Position numbers and translations under genes: made by a program
Notes under the pieces: model-generated
Told to the model about the DNA's origin: nothing
The model's input: the letters and a program-made list of their open reading frames with translations, nothing else
Database searches by the model: none
In this document: piece after piece, positions 8,097 through 17,991 of the stretch
How the letters are laid out: the number at the start of each line of letters is the position of its first letter
Numbering within the stretch: position 1 is the stretch's first letter
NCBI GenBank assembly: GCA_963724975.1
Contig: CAVRXB010000003.1
Span: 496,001-560,000, forward strand
Origin: CAIWHR01 sp963724975
GTDB taxonomy: Bacteria > Pseudomonadota > Gammaproteobacteria > Burkholderiales > Casimicrobiaceae
Reading direction: 5' to 3'
DNA: 64,000 nucleotides

Positions 8097-8639
8097 ATGC
8101 GTTTCGCCTACTACGCCAAACTTTCGCCTGCGGACCAGCGGATCTATCGTCGCAGCGACGCGATCGAGTCGCTGCCGCTGCCTGCGGGCTTGATGGCCGG
8201 GGAGATCGTCGCGCGCATTCGCGATGGACTCGCGAGCGACGACCTCAAGGCGGTTCAAGGCGCCTGTCAGGCGCTGGTCGATGCGCTCGTCGCGGGCTAT
8301 CGCGTTCCGCGGATCCGCGTTCGCGTGCTCGCACGCCGCCCTTCGTACGACTATGGCGAACTGCATGGTCTCTACGAGCCGGAGGAAGACAGGCTGCCGC
8401 CGCGGATTACGGTGTGGATGCGTACGGCGGCGAGAAAGCAGGTGGTTGCGTTCAAGACATTCCTGCGCACGGTCGTGCACGAGGTCGCCCATCATCTCGA
8501 CTACGAGCATTTCAAGCTCGAGGAGACGTTTCACACCGAAGGCTTCTACAAGCGGGAATCGTCGCTTTCCAATGCGCTGCTCGCGCAGTGCGCAGCGTTG
8601 GAACGATCCGGCAACGAATCGGGTGTGGACGGCGCGTGA
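8097..8639 (+). CDS. Conserved hypothetical protein with HEVAH zinc-peptidase-like motif
   Basis: 180 residues, no signal peptide or membrane segment. The key feature is VVHEVAHHLDYEHF with HEVAH at 128-132, the HExxH zinc motif, followed by HTEGFY (His146, Glu148) as a possible third metal ligand, in the manner of short gluzincin-like or SprT-like folds. Before it lies a strand-rich region with many Arg and Tyr residues (RVLARRPSYDYGELHGLYEP). It starts 37 bases after the hydratase and converges on the RND outer-membrane gene. A metal-dependent hydrolase is a reasonable guess, but I do not recognise a characterised family. Confidence 0.7.
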   Translation: MRFAYYAKLSPADQRIYRRSDAIESLPLPAGLMAGEIVARIRDGLASDDLKAVQGACQALVDALVAGYRVPRIRVRVLARRPSYDYGELHGLYEPEEDRLPPRITVWMRTAARKQVVAFKTFLRTVVHEVAHHLDYEHFKLEETFHTEGFYKRESSLSNALLAQCAALERSGNESGVDGA

Positions 8640-8660
8640 CGCTGCGCGCCGCGTTACTCT

Positions 8661-10115
8661 TCAGGGTGCTGCTTGCGCGAGCGTCGTTGCGCTCCAGCCG
8701 CCTCCCAGCGCCTTGATCAGTCCGACGCTCGCCGTGAGACGACGGCCGTGAATCGCGAGCGCGGTTCGCTCGCTGTTGAGCGCCGCGGTCTGCAGCACGA
8801 CGACGGCGAGGTAGTTCGCGGTGCCGGCGCGGTATTGATTGAGCGCGATCGCGGCCGATTCGCGCGCCGCCTTGACCGCATCGTCCTGCACCGCTGCCTC
8901 CGCTCCAGGATCGACAGCGCGACGAGGTTGTCCTCGACCTCCTGGAAGGCGGTGAGCACCGTGAAACGATAGTTCGCGACCGTTTCGTCATACGTCGCGA
9001 TCGCCTGCGTTTTTTGCGCCTGCCGCAATCCGGCATCGAAGACCGCCTGTGCAATCGCCGGACCGATCGACCAGTAGCGCGCCGGCAGCGACAACAGGTT
9101 TCCTATGACCGAACTCTGCAAGCCGGCCGTTGCGCCCAGCGTCAGCGCGGGAAAGAACGCCGCTTGCGCAACACCGATTTGCGCGTTGGCGCTCGCCGTG
9201 CGGCGTTCTGCCGCTGCGATGTCCGGTCGCCGCTCGAGGAGCTCGGACGGCAGCACGACCGGAATCTGCGGAAAGACGGTGGCGAGCGGCAGCGCCGCGA
9301 TCGCGAGCTGCGAAGGCGGTTTGCCGACCAGCACCGCGATCGCATGCTCCAGTTGCGCGCGCGCCACGCCGGCGTCGAGCAGCTGCGCGCGGGTTGAAGC
9401 GAGCTGCGCCTCGGCTTGCGCAACGTCGCCGCGTGCGACGACGCCGGCTTTGTACTGGTTCTGCGTGAGCTGGAGTGAGCGCTCGTACGCGCCGACCGTT
9501 TCGCGTAGGAGTGCGATGTCGGCATCCTGCACCCGGAGCAACAGGTAGTCCTGCGCAAGGAGCGCTTGCATCGACAGCGTCGCCGCCGCCAGGTCCGCGC
9601 TGCTCGCCTGCGCCGTCGCGTCCGCTCGCTTCGACACCGCGGCGAATGCCGCCCCAGAGATCGATCTCCCAATTGAGGTCGAGCGCGATGTTGTAGCTGT
9701 TGGTGACACCTTGTCTCTGTACTTGTCCTTGCGCGCCGTCGGACGAGCCACGCGACGTCCGCAGCGCGGCGCCATTCACGTTGATGGCGGGGAAGAGCTG
9801 CGAGCGCGCCGCCTGCGTGGCGGCCTGGGCCTCGCGTACCTTGGCGGCGGCGGCGGCCACCGTCTGGTTATCGACCTCGACCTGGCTTGCAAGGCGATTC
9901 AGCTCCGGATCGGCAAATGGCTCCCACCACGGACCACGTGGAGCGTCGTCGCGTGGCTGCGCGACTTTCCATCCCGTGGCTTCCTTGAACGTCGCCGACT
10001 CCGGCGCCGAAGGTCGCTCGTAGTCCGGGCCGACCATGCAGCCGGAAAGCGTTGCCGCGAAAACGCCGACGAGGAGGGACCTCATGGAGCTGGCACGCTG
10101 TTTCATCGCGATCAT
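8661..10115 (-). pseudogene. RND efflux outer-membrane factor (NodT/OprM-type lipoprotein), two frameshifts
   Basis: The outer-membrane channel partner of the MdtABC pump. The N-terminal piece starts at ATG 10115, overlapping the mdtC stop as ATGA, and carries a lipobox (LSGC|MVGPDYERP) and LDLNWEIDLWGG. The frame breaks near 9620-9630: reading resumes in another frame at RADATAQASSADLAAATLS and runs through ERRPDIAAAERR and AFQEVEDNLVALSILE. It breaks again near 8894-8906 and continues as QDDAVKAARESAAIALNQYRAG to the stop at 8661. Two inserted bases at the first site and one at the second restore a continuous product of about 485 residues, normal for the family. All conserved OMF landmarks are present, so sequence error is as likely as real inactivation. 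Confidence 0.85.
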
Positions 10116-13100
10116 TCCGCCGCCGGCGCCGTCACTGGAACAGGCGACCGCTTTCGCGCGCGCGTTGCCCACAAACGGAAACGGTCGAGATAGAGGTAGA
10201 CGATCGGCGTCGTGTAAAGCGTCAGCGCCTGGCTCACGATGAGGCCGCCGACGATGGCGATACCGAGCGGACGACGCATTTCAGCGCCGTCGCCCGCGCC
10301 GAGCGCCAGCGGAATCGCGCCGAGCATCGCCGCCATCGTCGTCATCATGATCGGACGAAAGCGCAGCGTGCACGCTTCGAATATCGCGTCGCGCGTGGAA
10401 AGGCCGCGCGTGCGCTCCACATCGAGTGCGACGTCGATCATCATGATCGCATTCTTCTTGACGATGCCGATCAGCAGGATCACCGCGATGAATGCGATGA
10501 TCGTGAAATCGGTATGAAAGAGCTTCAATGCGACCAGCGCGCCGACGCCCGCGGAGGGTAGCGTCGACAGGATGGTGATGGGGTGCACGTAGCTTTCGTA
10601 AAGGACGCCGAGCACGATGTAGACCGCGATCAGCGCCGCCAATATCAGCCAGGGCTGGCTCGCGAGTGAAGCCTGGAACGCACGTGCGCTCCCTTGGAAG
10701 CTGCCCCGCACCGTATTGGGCACGCCAAGCCGACGGAGCTCGTCCTCGACCGCACGCGTCGCCTGTGAAAGCGAGATGTCGGGGGTCAGATTGAATGAAA
10801 TGGTCGAGGCCACAAATTGGCCTTGGTGATTAACGCTCAATGGAGTGTTCGTCGGACCGAACGTCGCGAACGCCGACAGCGGCACCTGGGCACCCGTCGA
10901 GGTGCTGACATAGATCGTCTTGAGCGCTTCCGGCGACTGCCAATATTGCGGCGCCGCTTCCATCACGACGTGGTATTGGTTGAGCGGCGCATAGATCGTC
11001 GACACCTGCCGCTGGCCGAAGGCGTCGTTCAGCGTCGTGTCGATGAGACGCGGCGACACGCCAAGGCGTGCCGCGGCGTCGCGATCGATGACGAGTGAAG
11101 TCTGCAAACCCTTGTCCTGAGTGTCCGTATTGACGTCGGCGATTTCCGGAAGCGACGTGAGCGCCTGGCGGATCTTCGGCTCCCACGCACGAAGCTCGGC
11201 GAGATCGTCGGCCTGCAGCGTGAACTGGTACTGCGCATTCGCCTGGCGGCCACCGATCCGGATGTCCTGCACCGGCTGCAGGAAAAGGCTCGCGCCGGGA
11301 ACGTGAGCGAGCTTGCCGCGGAGACGCGCGATGACCTGGTCGGCCGTGTCGCGCCTTTGCGACAGCGGCTTCAGCGCAACGAACATGAATCCGGAATTGC
11401 GTTGAGAGCCGCCGGTGAAGCCCACGACATTGTCGACGGCCGGGTCCGCACCGACGATTCCCATGAACTCGGTCAGCTTGCCCCGCATCGCCTGGAACGA
11501 GATGCTCTGATCGGCCTGGATGCCGCCCGTCAACCGGCCGGTGTCCTGCTGCGGGAAAAAGCCCTTCGGAATCGTGACGTAGAGATAGACGTTGAGGGCG
11601 ATAGTCACCGCCAGCACCAGCATGACGACGACGCCATGGTTGAGCGCGAGGGTGAGGCTCTTGCGGTAACCCCGGTTGAGGGCATTCCATGCGCGAGCGC
11701 TCCACGCGGCGATCCGCCCGGGAGTGCGTGTCGAAGGCGGCCGCAGCAAGCGTGCGCACATCATCGGCGTCGTGGTCAGCGAAACGACGAGCGAGATCAG
11801 AATGGCGACCGACAAAGTCACGGCGAACTCGCGGAACAGGCGCCCGACGATGCCGCCCATCAGCAGGATGGGAATGAACACCGCGATCAGCGACAGGCTC
11901 ATCGACAGCACCGTGAAGCCGACTTCGCGCGCACCCTGCAAGGCGGCGGCGTGGGGCGTCATTCCAGCCTCGATGTGGCGGGTCGTGTTCTCCAGCACGA
12001 CAACCGCGTCGTCGACGACGAAGCCGGTGGCAATCGTGAGCGCCATCAGCGTGAAATTGTTGACCGAAAATCCGGCGAGATACATCACCCCGAAGCTGCC
12101 GATCAGCGAGACCGGCACCGCGACGATCGGAATCAGCGTTGCGCGCCCGCTTCTAAGGAAGACGAAGACGACGAGAATCACGAGGACGATAGCGATGACT
12201 AGCGCCCGCCCGGTGTCGCGCAACGACCCGCGGATCGTCGCGGTGCGCTCCATCGCCGGCACGAGCGTGATCGCGCTCGGGATCGACGCACGCAGCGATG
12301 GCAGCAGCGTATTGACGCGGTCCACCGTCTCGATGATGTTCGCGTTGGGTTGGCGGTAGATGATGACGAGCACCGACGGCCGGCCGTTCGCCATTCCGGC
12401 GTTGCGCAAGTCCTGGACCGAGTCGACGACGTTCGCCACGGCTTCGAGCGTGACCGGCGCACCGTTGCGCCAGGCGACGATCAGTGGCAGATACTCCGCC
12501 GCCGTCTTCGCCTGATCGTTGGCGAGAATCTGCCAGTGCCGTTCGCCGTCCTCCACTGCGCCCTTCGGCTTGTTGGCGTTCGCCGCCGCAAGCGCCGCGC
12601 GCACATCCTCGAGCCCGACGCCGTACTTGAACAGCGTGTCGGGATTGAGCTCGACGCGCACCGCCGGCAGCGAGCTGCCGCCGACACTCACTTGCCCGAC
12701 GCCTTCGACCTGCGAGAGCTTCTGGGCGACGATCGTCGATGCGGCGTCGTACATCTGGCCCTGCGTCATCGTGTCGGAGGTCAGTGTCAGGATCATGATC
12801 GGCGCGTCCGCCGGGTTCACCTTTCGATAGGTCGGATTGCTCGGTAATCCGCTCGGCAGGAGCGCCCGCGCTGCATTGATCGCCGCTTGCACGTCGCGCG
12901 CGGCGCCGTCGATGCTTCGCGAAAGGTCGAACTGAAGGATGATCCGCGTTGATCCGAGCGAGCTCGACGACGTCATTTCGGTCACGCCGGCGATCCGGCC
13001 CAGCGATCGCTCGAGCGGTGTCGCGACCGTCGCCGCCATCGTGTCGGGACTTGCTCCCGGGAGGTTCGCCTGCACCGAAATCGTCGGGTAATCGACCTGC

Positions 13101-13213
13101 GGCAGCGGCGACACCGGCAGCAGCGTGAAGGCGATGGCGCCCGCGAGCGCGACGCCCGCGGTGAGGAGCGTGGTCGCGACCGGTCGATCGATGAAAGGAG
13201 CGGAAAGATTCAT
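10112..13213 (-). CDS. mdtC: RND multidrug efflux permease, MdtC-like
   Basis: 1033 residues, the normal size for a hydrophobe/amphiphile-efflux (HAE-1) RND pump. The N-terminus is MNLSAPFIDRPVATTLLT, the Mdt B/C hallmark, then TM1, a large periplasmic porter domain (PQVDYPTISVQANLPGASP), TM2-6 with GFVVDDAVVVLEN (the proton-relay Asp pair in TM4), a second periplasmic domain, and TM7-12 with LIGIVKKNAIMMIDVAL. It exports drugs or bile-salt-like compounds using the proton gradient. It starts 6 bases after mdtB, as expected for the MdtB2C heterotrimer, and overlaps the outer-membrane factor. Confidence 0.95.
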   Translation of the reverse strand: MNLSAPFIDRPVATTLLTAGVALAGAIAFTLLPVSPLPQVDYPTISVQANLPGASPDTMAATVATPLERSLGRIAGVTEMTSSSSLGSTRIILQFDLSRSIDGAARDVQAAINAARALLPSGLPSNPTYRKVNPADAPIMILTLTSDTMTQGQMYDAASTIVAQKLSQVEGVGQVSVGGSSLPAVRVELNPDTLFKYGVGLEDVRAALAAANANKPKGAVEDGERHWQILANDQAKTAAEYLPLIVAWRNGAPVTLEAVANVVDSVQDLRNAGMANGRPSVLVIIYRQPNANIIETVDRVNTLLPSLRASIPSAITLVPAMERTATIRGSLRDTGRALVIAIVLVILVVFVFLRSGRATLIPIVAVPVSLIGSFGVMYLAGFSVNNFTLMALTIATGFVVDDAVVVLENTTRHIEAGMTPHAAALQGAREVGFTVLSMSLSLIAVFIPILLMGGIVGRLFREFAVTLSVAILISLVVSLTTTPMMCARLLRPPSTRTPGRIAAWSARAWNALNRGYRKSLTLALNHGVVVMLVLAVTIALNVYLYVTIPKGFFPQQDTGRLTGGIQADQSISFQAMRGKLTEFMGIVGADPAVDNVVGFTGGSQRNSGFMFVALKPLSQRRDTADQVIARLRGKLAHVPGASLFLQPVQDIRIGGRQANAQYQFTLQADDLAELRAWEPKIRQALTSLPEIADVNTDTQDKGLQTSLVIDRDAAARLGVSPRLIDTTLNDAFGQRQVSTIYAPLNQYHVVMEAAPQYWQSPEALKTIYVSTSTGAQVPLSAFATFGPTNTPLSVNHQGQFVASTISFNLTPDISLSQATRAVEDELRRLGVPNTVRGSFQGSARAFQASLASQPWLILAALIAVYIVLGVLYESYVHPITILSTLPSAGVGALVALKLFHTDFTIIAFIAVILLIGIVKKNAIMMIDVALDVERTRGLSTRDAIFEACTLRFRPIMMTTMAAMLGAIPLALGAGDGAEMRRPLGIAIVGGLIVSQALTLYTTPIVYLYLDRFRLWATRARKRSPVPVTAPAAE

Positions 13214-13219
13214 CGATCG

Positions 13220-16200
13220 CTATTCCGCGGGCGCGTTGACCGGCGCAGCGTCGGGGCGCGGTCTCCTGCGGCGCGCCAGCCTGTCGAACGCGAGGTAGAT
13301 GACGGGCGTGGTGAACAGCGTCAGCGCCTGCGAGAAGATCAATCCGCCCACCATCGTGATGCCGAGCGGATGCCGGAGCTCGGAACCTTCGCCCCAGCCG
13401 ATCATCAGCGGCAAGGCGCCGAGGATCGCCGACATCGTCGTCATCATGATCGGCCGGAACCGGAGCTGGCACGCCTCGAAGATCGCGTCGCGCGGCGCCT
13501 TGCCCTCGTTGCGCTCGGCCTGCAACGCGAAGTCGATCATCATGATCGCGTTTTTCTTGACGATACCGATCAGCAGGATGATGCCGATGATCGCGATGAT
13601 CGAAAGATCGTTGCCGGTGAGCAGCAGCGCAAGCAGTGCGCCGACGCCTGCCGAAGGCAGCGTGGACAGAATCGTGACGGGATGGATGAAGCTCTCGTAG
13701 AGCACGCCGAGCACGATGTACATCGTGACGATGGCGGCGAGGATCAGCCAGAGCTCGTTCGACAACGACGCGCGAAACGCGAGCGCCGCTCCTTGGAAAT
13801 TGAGCTGCACGCTCGCCGGCAGGGCAAGCTCGGCGCGCGCAGCCTCGATCGCCTTGACGGCGTCGCCGAGCGACGCGCCTGACGCGAGATTGAACGAGAT
13901 CGTCGCGGCCGGAAACTGGCCGATGTGATTGATGGCGAGCGCGGTGGGACGCTCGATGACGCGGGCGATGCTGGACAGCGGCACCTGCTGCGGCGGCTGG
14001 CCGGGAACGGTCGACGTCACGTGCAGGTCGTCGAGCGCGCCCGGCCCGCGCTGGAACTCGGGCTTCACTTCGAGCACGACGCGGTATTGATTGGTCTGCG
14101 TGAAGATCGTCGACACGAGCCGCTGGCCGAACGCGTTGTAGAGCGCGTTGTCGATGGCGGCTGGCGTGATACCAAGCCGGCTCGCCGTCGCGCGATCGAT
14201 GTCGACATATGCGGCGAGACCGCTGTCCTGCCAGTCGCTCGCGACGTCGGCGAGCTGTGGCAACGAACGCAGGCGGTCGGTGAGCTTCTCGACCGCCGAT
14301 CCGAGCGCCTCCACGTCGGCGGACTCGACGGTGAACTGATATTGCGTCCGGCTCACGCGGTCCTCGATCGTCAGGTCCTGCACCGGCTGCATGTAAAGCG
14401 AGATACCCTCGACCTGCGCGAGCTTCGGCTGCAGCCGGCGTATGACCGTGGTCGCGCTTGCGTTGCGTTCGCCGCGCGGCTTCAGGTTGATCAGCATCCG
14501 GCCGCTGTTCAGCGTGGCATTGGTGCCGTCGACACCGATGAACGATGTCAGGCTCGCGACCGCGGGATCGTTCAGCACCGCTGCTGCGAGTGCCTGCTGC
14601 CGCTCCGCCATCGCGGCGAACGAGATCGTTTGCGGCGCTTCCGAAATCCCCTGGATCGCACCCGTATCCTGGACCGGGAAAAAGCCTTTCGGGATCACGA
14701 CGTAGAGGATCACCGTGAGCACGAGCGTCGCGATGGCGACCACGAGCGTCGCCCGTTGCCGGTCGAGCACCCAGTCGAGCATGTCGCCGTAGCGGGCGAT
14801 TCCGCGCTCGAACATCAGGCCGCTCCAGCGATAGAACCGGCCCTGCGCCTCGGGCGGCGTGTGGCGCAGGAGCTTCGCGCACATCATCGGCGTCAACGTC
14901 AGCGACACGACGGCCGAGATCAGGATCGCCACGGCGAGCGTGATCGCGAATTCGCGAAACAGCCGTCCCACGACGTCGCCCATGAACAGCAGCGGGATCA
15001 GCACGGCAATGAGCGAGAACGTGAGCGAGATGATCGTGAATGCGATCTGCTGCGTACCCTTGAGCGCCGCCTCGAGCGGCGAATCGCCGGCCTCGAGATA
15101 GCGCGCGATGTTCTCGATCACGACGATCGCGTCGTCGACGACGAAGCCGGTGGCGATCGTCAGCGCCATCAGCGTCAGGTTGTTGATCGAGAATCCGGCG
15201 AGATACATGACGCCGAAAGTGCCGACCAGCGACAGCGGCACGGCCACGCTCGGAATGAACGTCGCGGGCAGGTTGCGCAGGAAGAGGAAGATCACCATCA
15301 CGACCAGCGCGACCGCGAGCAGCAGCTCGAACTCGACGTCGCGCACGGACCCGCGGATCGTCACCGTCCGGTCGGTAAGCAGCGTGACATCGACGGTCGG
15401 CGGCAGCGACGCATGGAGCTGCGGAAGCAGTTTCTTGACGCGGTCGACGACCTCGATGACGTTGGTGCCGGGTTGACGCTGGATGTTGAGGATGATCGCG
15501 GGCGTCGTGTTCGCCCACGCGGCGAGGCGCGAATTTTCGGCGGCGTCGACGGTGTCGGCGATGTCGGCGACGCGGATCGGCGCGCCGTTTTTATACGCGA
15601 TGATCATCTGCCGGTATTCGTCGGCCGATTTCAACTGGTCGTTGGCGTCGATCGTCGAGGCGCGGGTCGGCCCGTCGAAGCTGCCTTTCGCCTGGTTCGT
15701 GTTGCTCGCAGCGATCGCGGTGCGCACGTCGTCGAGCGAGAGCCCGTAGGCGGCGACCGCGCGCGGGTTCACCTGGATGCGCACGGCGGGCCGCTGGCCG
15801 CCGCTGATGCTGACAAGGCCTACGCCCGGGAGCTGCGAGATCTTCTGCGCGATCCGCGTGTCGGCCAAATCCTCGAGCTTCGGCAGCGGCAACGTTGGCG
15901 ACGTGAGCGCGAGCGTCAAGATTGGCGTATCCGCCGGGTTCACCTTGTTATAGATCGGCGGGCTTGGCAGGTCGGTCGGAAGGAAGGAAGCTGAAGCATT
16001 GATCGCCGCCTGCACTTCCTGCGCCGCAACGTCGAGGGGAAGCTCGAGGCTGAACTGCAGCGTGATGACAGATGCCCCGCCCGAGCTCGTCGACGACATC
16101 TGGTTCAGTCCCGGCATCTGGCCGAACTGGCGCTCGAGCGGCGCTGTGACCGACGACGTCATCACGTCCGGACTGGCGCCCGGATAGAGGGTCACCACCT

Positions 16201-16336
16201 GGATCGTCGGATAGTCGACTTCCGGCAACGCCGAAAGCGGCAGCACGCGATACGCGACAACTCCGGCCAGCAGGATCGCGACCATCAGCAGCGTTGTCGC
16301 GACCGGACGCAGAATGAACGGGCGTGACGGATTCAT
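13220..16336 (-). CDS. mdtB: RND multidrug efflux permease, MdtB-like
   Basis: 1038 residues from ATG 16336, which begins MNPSRPFILRPVATTLLM, the typical MdtB start; upstream in-frame sequence is arginine-rich noise. The topology matches MdtC: TM1, porter domain with PEVDYPTIQVVTLYPGASP, a TM4 segment GFVVDDAIVVIEN with the proton-relay acids, a second periplasmic domain, and LIGIVKKNAIMMIDFAL in the C-terminal half. Sequence identity with the adjacent MdtC is obvious by eye, reflecting ancestral duplication. It lies 16 bases after mdtA in the order A-B-C-OMF. Confidence 0.95.
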   Translation of the reverse strand: MNPSRPFILRPVATTLLMVAILLAGVVAYRVLPLSALPEVDYPTIQVVTLYPGASPDVMTSSVTAPLERQFGQMPGLNQMSSTSSGGASVITLQFSLELPLDVAAQEVQAAINASASFLPTDLPSPPIYNKVNPADTPILTLALTSPTLPLPKLEDLADTRIAQKISQLPGVGLVSISGGQRPAVRIQVNPRAVAAYGLSLDDVRTAIAASNTNQAKGSFDGPTRASTIDANDQLKSADEYRQMIIAYKNGAPIRVADIADTVDAAENSRLAAWANTTPAIILNIQRQPGTNVIEVVDRVKKLLPQLHASLPPTVDVTLLTDRTVTIRGSVRDVEFELLLAVALVVMVIFLFLRNLPATFIPSVAVPLSLVGTFGVMYLAGFSINNLTLMALTIATGFVVDDAIVVIENIARYLEAGDSPLEAALKGTQQIAFTIISLTFSLIAVLIPLLFMGDVVGRLFREFAITLAVAILISAVVSLTLTPMMCAKLLRHTPPEAQGRFYRWSGLMFERGIARYGDMLDWVLDRQRATLVVAIATLVLTVILYVVIPKGFFPVQDTGAIQGISEAPQTISFAAMAERQQALAAAVLNDPAVASLTSFIGVDGTNATLNSGRMLINLKPRGERNASATTVIRRLQPKLAQVEGISLYMQPVQDLTIEDRVSRTQYQFTVESADVEALGSAVEKLTDRLRSLPQLADVASDWQDSGLAAYVDIDRATASRLGITPAAIDNALYNAFGQRLVSTIFTQTNQYRVVLEVKPEFQRGPGALDDLHVTSTVPGQPPQQVPLSSIARVIERPTALAINHIGQFPAATISFNLASGASLGDAVKAIEAARAELALPASVQLNFQGAALAFRASLSNELWLILAAIVTMYIVLGVLYESFIHPVTILSTLPSAGVGALLALLLTGNDLSIIAIIGIILLIGIVKKNAIMMIDFALQAERNEGKAPRDAIFEACQLRFRPIMMTTMSAILGALPLMIGWGEGSELRHPLGITMVGGLIFSQALTLFTTPVIYLAFDRLARRRRPRPDAAPVNAPAE

Positions 16337-16352
16337 TGCCGTGACGGTTCGA

Positions 16353-17678
16353 TCAGAAACCGCCTTTGTCGCGCCGCTGGCCGGTAGGAGGCCCGCTGCC
16401 GGGGGGTCGCTCGCCGCGTTGCCCCCGCTTCGATGCTCCCGGCGCGGACGCGGGCGCCGCCTGCGCATCGCGCGTGATGAGCTCGACCTTCGCTCCCTCG
16501 CGCAGCTTGTCCGTGCCGTCGACGACCACGACGTCGCCGGGAGAAATACCGGTTGCGATGGCGGTGGTCTCGCCTTGCACGGGGCCGACTTTCACTGTCG
16601 CCACCGTCACCGACTTGTCTTCCTTGACGACGTAGACGAAGGTGCCGGGCGCGCCGCGCAGGATTGCCGCGGACGGAACGAGCGTCGCGTCGGGCAACGT
16701 CTCGACCAGCATCCGGACGTTGACGAACTGGTTCGGGAAAAGCGCGAGATCGGTGTTCGCGAATTCTGCCTTCAGCTTGACCGTGCCCGTCGTCGTGTCG
16801 ATCTGGTTGTCGATGGTGAGGAGCTTCCCGGTCGCGAGCTTCACTTTCTGATCGCGGTCCCAGGCCTCGACGGCGACCGCCTCGCCGGTCGCAAAACGGC
16901 GCCGGATGCGCGGCAGGCTGTCCTCGGGAATCGGGAACACGACGCTGATCGGCTGCAACTGCGCGATCACCACGATGCCGTTGGTATCCGATGCCTTGAC
17001 GACGTTGCCGGGATCGACCTGGCGCAGACCGACGGTGCCGCCGATCGGCGCGGTCACGCGGCTGTAGGTGAGCTGCAGCTTCGCGCTGTCGATCGCGGCC
17101 TGGTCTGCCGTAATCGTTCCCTGGTATTGGCGAACGAGCGCTTCCTGCGTGTCGACCTGCTGCTTCGAAATCGAATCCTGCGCAAGCAGCGTGCGGTAGC
17201 GCTCGAGATCCACCTGCGCGTTCTTGAGGAGCGCCTGATCCTTGGCCATCTGACCCTCGGCCTGCGCGAGCTGGACCTGGAACGGGCGCGGATCGATTTC
17301 GGCGAGGAGCGCGCCCGCCTTGACCACCTGGCCTTCGTCGAACGCGACGCGCATCAGCTGACCGTCGACGCGAGGCTTGACCACGACCATGTTGCGCGGC
17401 GTCACCGTGCCGAGCGCGTTGAGGTAGACGTCGATGCTGCCCTTGCGCGCGGGCACGGCAACCACCGGCAGCGCGCGCGCTGAAGCATCCGGCCGCCCGC
17501 CCTCCGGCGCTGGCGGTGCGTCGGCGCCGCGCCCCGACCAGTACCAGTACCCCGCTCCGGCGGCTACCAGCAAGGCGGCGGCCACGGCCCACGTCCGCCG
17601 GCGATGCCGGTGGACGGGCTCTTCATCCAGCCCGGACGAAAGGCGGGTCTGGTCGGACGGTTGGTCGTTAGGGGGCAT
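16353..17678 (-). CDS. mdtA: RND efflux membrane-fusion protein, MdtA-like
   Basis: 441 residues. A cytoplasmic lead of about 28 residues (with VHRHRRR) precedes one membrane anchor, TWAVAAALLVAAGAGYWYW. The periplasmic part follows the HlyD/AcrA plan: a lipoyl half (VDGQLMRVAFDEGQVVKAG), an alpha-hairpin (about 135-185, AQAEGQMAKDQALLKNAQ), the second lipoyl half (YSRVTAPIGGTVGLRQVDPG), then beta-barrel and membrane-proximal domains. The C-terminal 40 residues are low-complexity Ala/Pro/Gly/Arg (RGQRGERPPGSGPPTGQRR), typical of some MdtA homologues. It is first gene of the mdtABC-OMF operon; the 313-base gap upstream also carries the divergent ahcY promoter. Confidence 0.94.
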   Translation of the reverse strand: MPPNDQPSDQTRLSSGLDEEPVHRHRRRTWAVAAALLVAAGAGYWYWSGRGADAPPAPEGGRPDASARALPVVAVPARKGSIDVYLNALGTVTPRNMVVVKPRVDGQLMRVAFDEGQVVKAGALLAEIDPRPFQVQLAQAEGQMAKDQALLKNAQVDLERYRTLLAQDSISKQQVDTQEALVRQYQGTITADQAAIDSAKLQLTYSRVTAPIGGTVGLRQVDPGNVVKASDTNGIVVIAQLQPISVVFPIPEDSLPRIRRRFATGEAVAVEAWDRDQKVKLATGKLLTIDNQIDTTTGTVKLKAEFANTDLALFPNQFVNVRMLVETLPDATLVPSAAILRGAPGTFVYVVKEDKSVTVATVKVGPVQGETTAIATGISPGDVVVVDGTDKLREGAKVELITRDAQAAPASAPGASKRGQRGERPPGSGPPTGQRRDKGGF

Positions 17679-17799
17679 CGCGAGGTGAGTATTCCGTATT
17701 CACTGAGCAAATAGTGGTCCTACAAGAGCGATCGTTCCAGCCAAAGTGTAACCATCTGTAATCTCGATGCTTTGGAAACCCCCGCCGCCGCGGCCGCGA

Positions 17800-17828
17800 T
17801 ACACAAATCGAGGCCGATTCGGTAAAAT
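17800..17828 (+). promoter_or_regulatory. Sigma-70 promoter of the ahcY operon
   Basis: TACACA (17800-17805) and TAAAAT (17823-17828) are separated by exactly 17 bases. The expected transcription start, about 17835, falls right at the 5' edge of the SAH riboswitch, which supports the assignment. Confidence 0.6.
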
Positions 17829-17837
17829 CTGCCTCTT

Positions 17838-17913
17838 CCCGAGGAGCGTTGCAACAGTCGCCCATCGATGGGCACCTGCCAGGCTCGGGAGTCCCGCCCT
17901 TGCAACCGCGCTC
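17838..17913 (+). ncRNA. S-adenosylhomocysteine (SAH) riboswitch upstream of ahcY
   Basis: The element matches the known SAH aptamer core: GAGGAGCGTTGCAAC (17841-17855) followed by GCCAGGCTCGGG (ending 17889). CCCGAG at 17838-17843 pairs with CTCGGG at 17884-17889. GAGCG at 17844-17848 pairs with CGCTC at 17909-17913, forming the pseudoknot-like second helix. An internal self-complementary hairpin CCCATCGATGGG (17861-17872) sits between. Known members in beta- and gammaproteobacteria bind SAH and raise expression of ahcY and methyl-cycle genes. Here it is about 80 bases before the ahcY ATG. A further hairpin CCGTGC/GCACGG (17920-17935) lies downstream and may take part in switching; that part is inference. 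Confidence 0.88.
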
Positions 17914-17991
17914 GTTGAACCGTGCCCGCGCACGGGGTCACGAGCGGGTCCCCCGCTTCCCCCAGCGCGGTCACCAACGATGGAGTGACCG

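Noticed and set aside
12153..15518. Very long minus-strand open frame of 1121 codons through the RND genes
   Set aside because: Its product is Arg/Ala/His-rich nonsense overlapping mdtB and mdtC, whose own frames are clearly conserved. It is a shadow of high-GC coding sequence.
13925..15994. Long plus-strand open frame antisense to mdtB
   Set aside because: Low-complexity Arg/Asp/Glu/His product without domains; fully antisense to a conserved gene.
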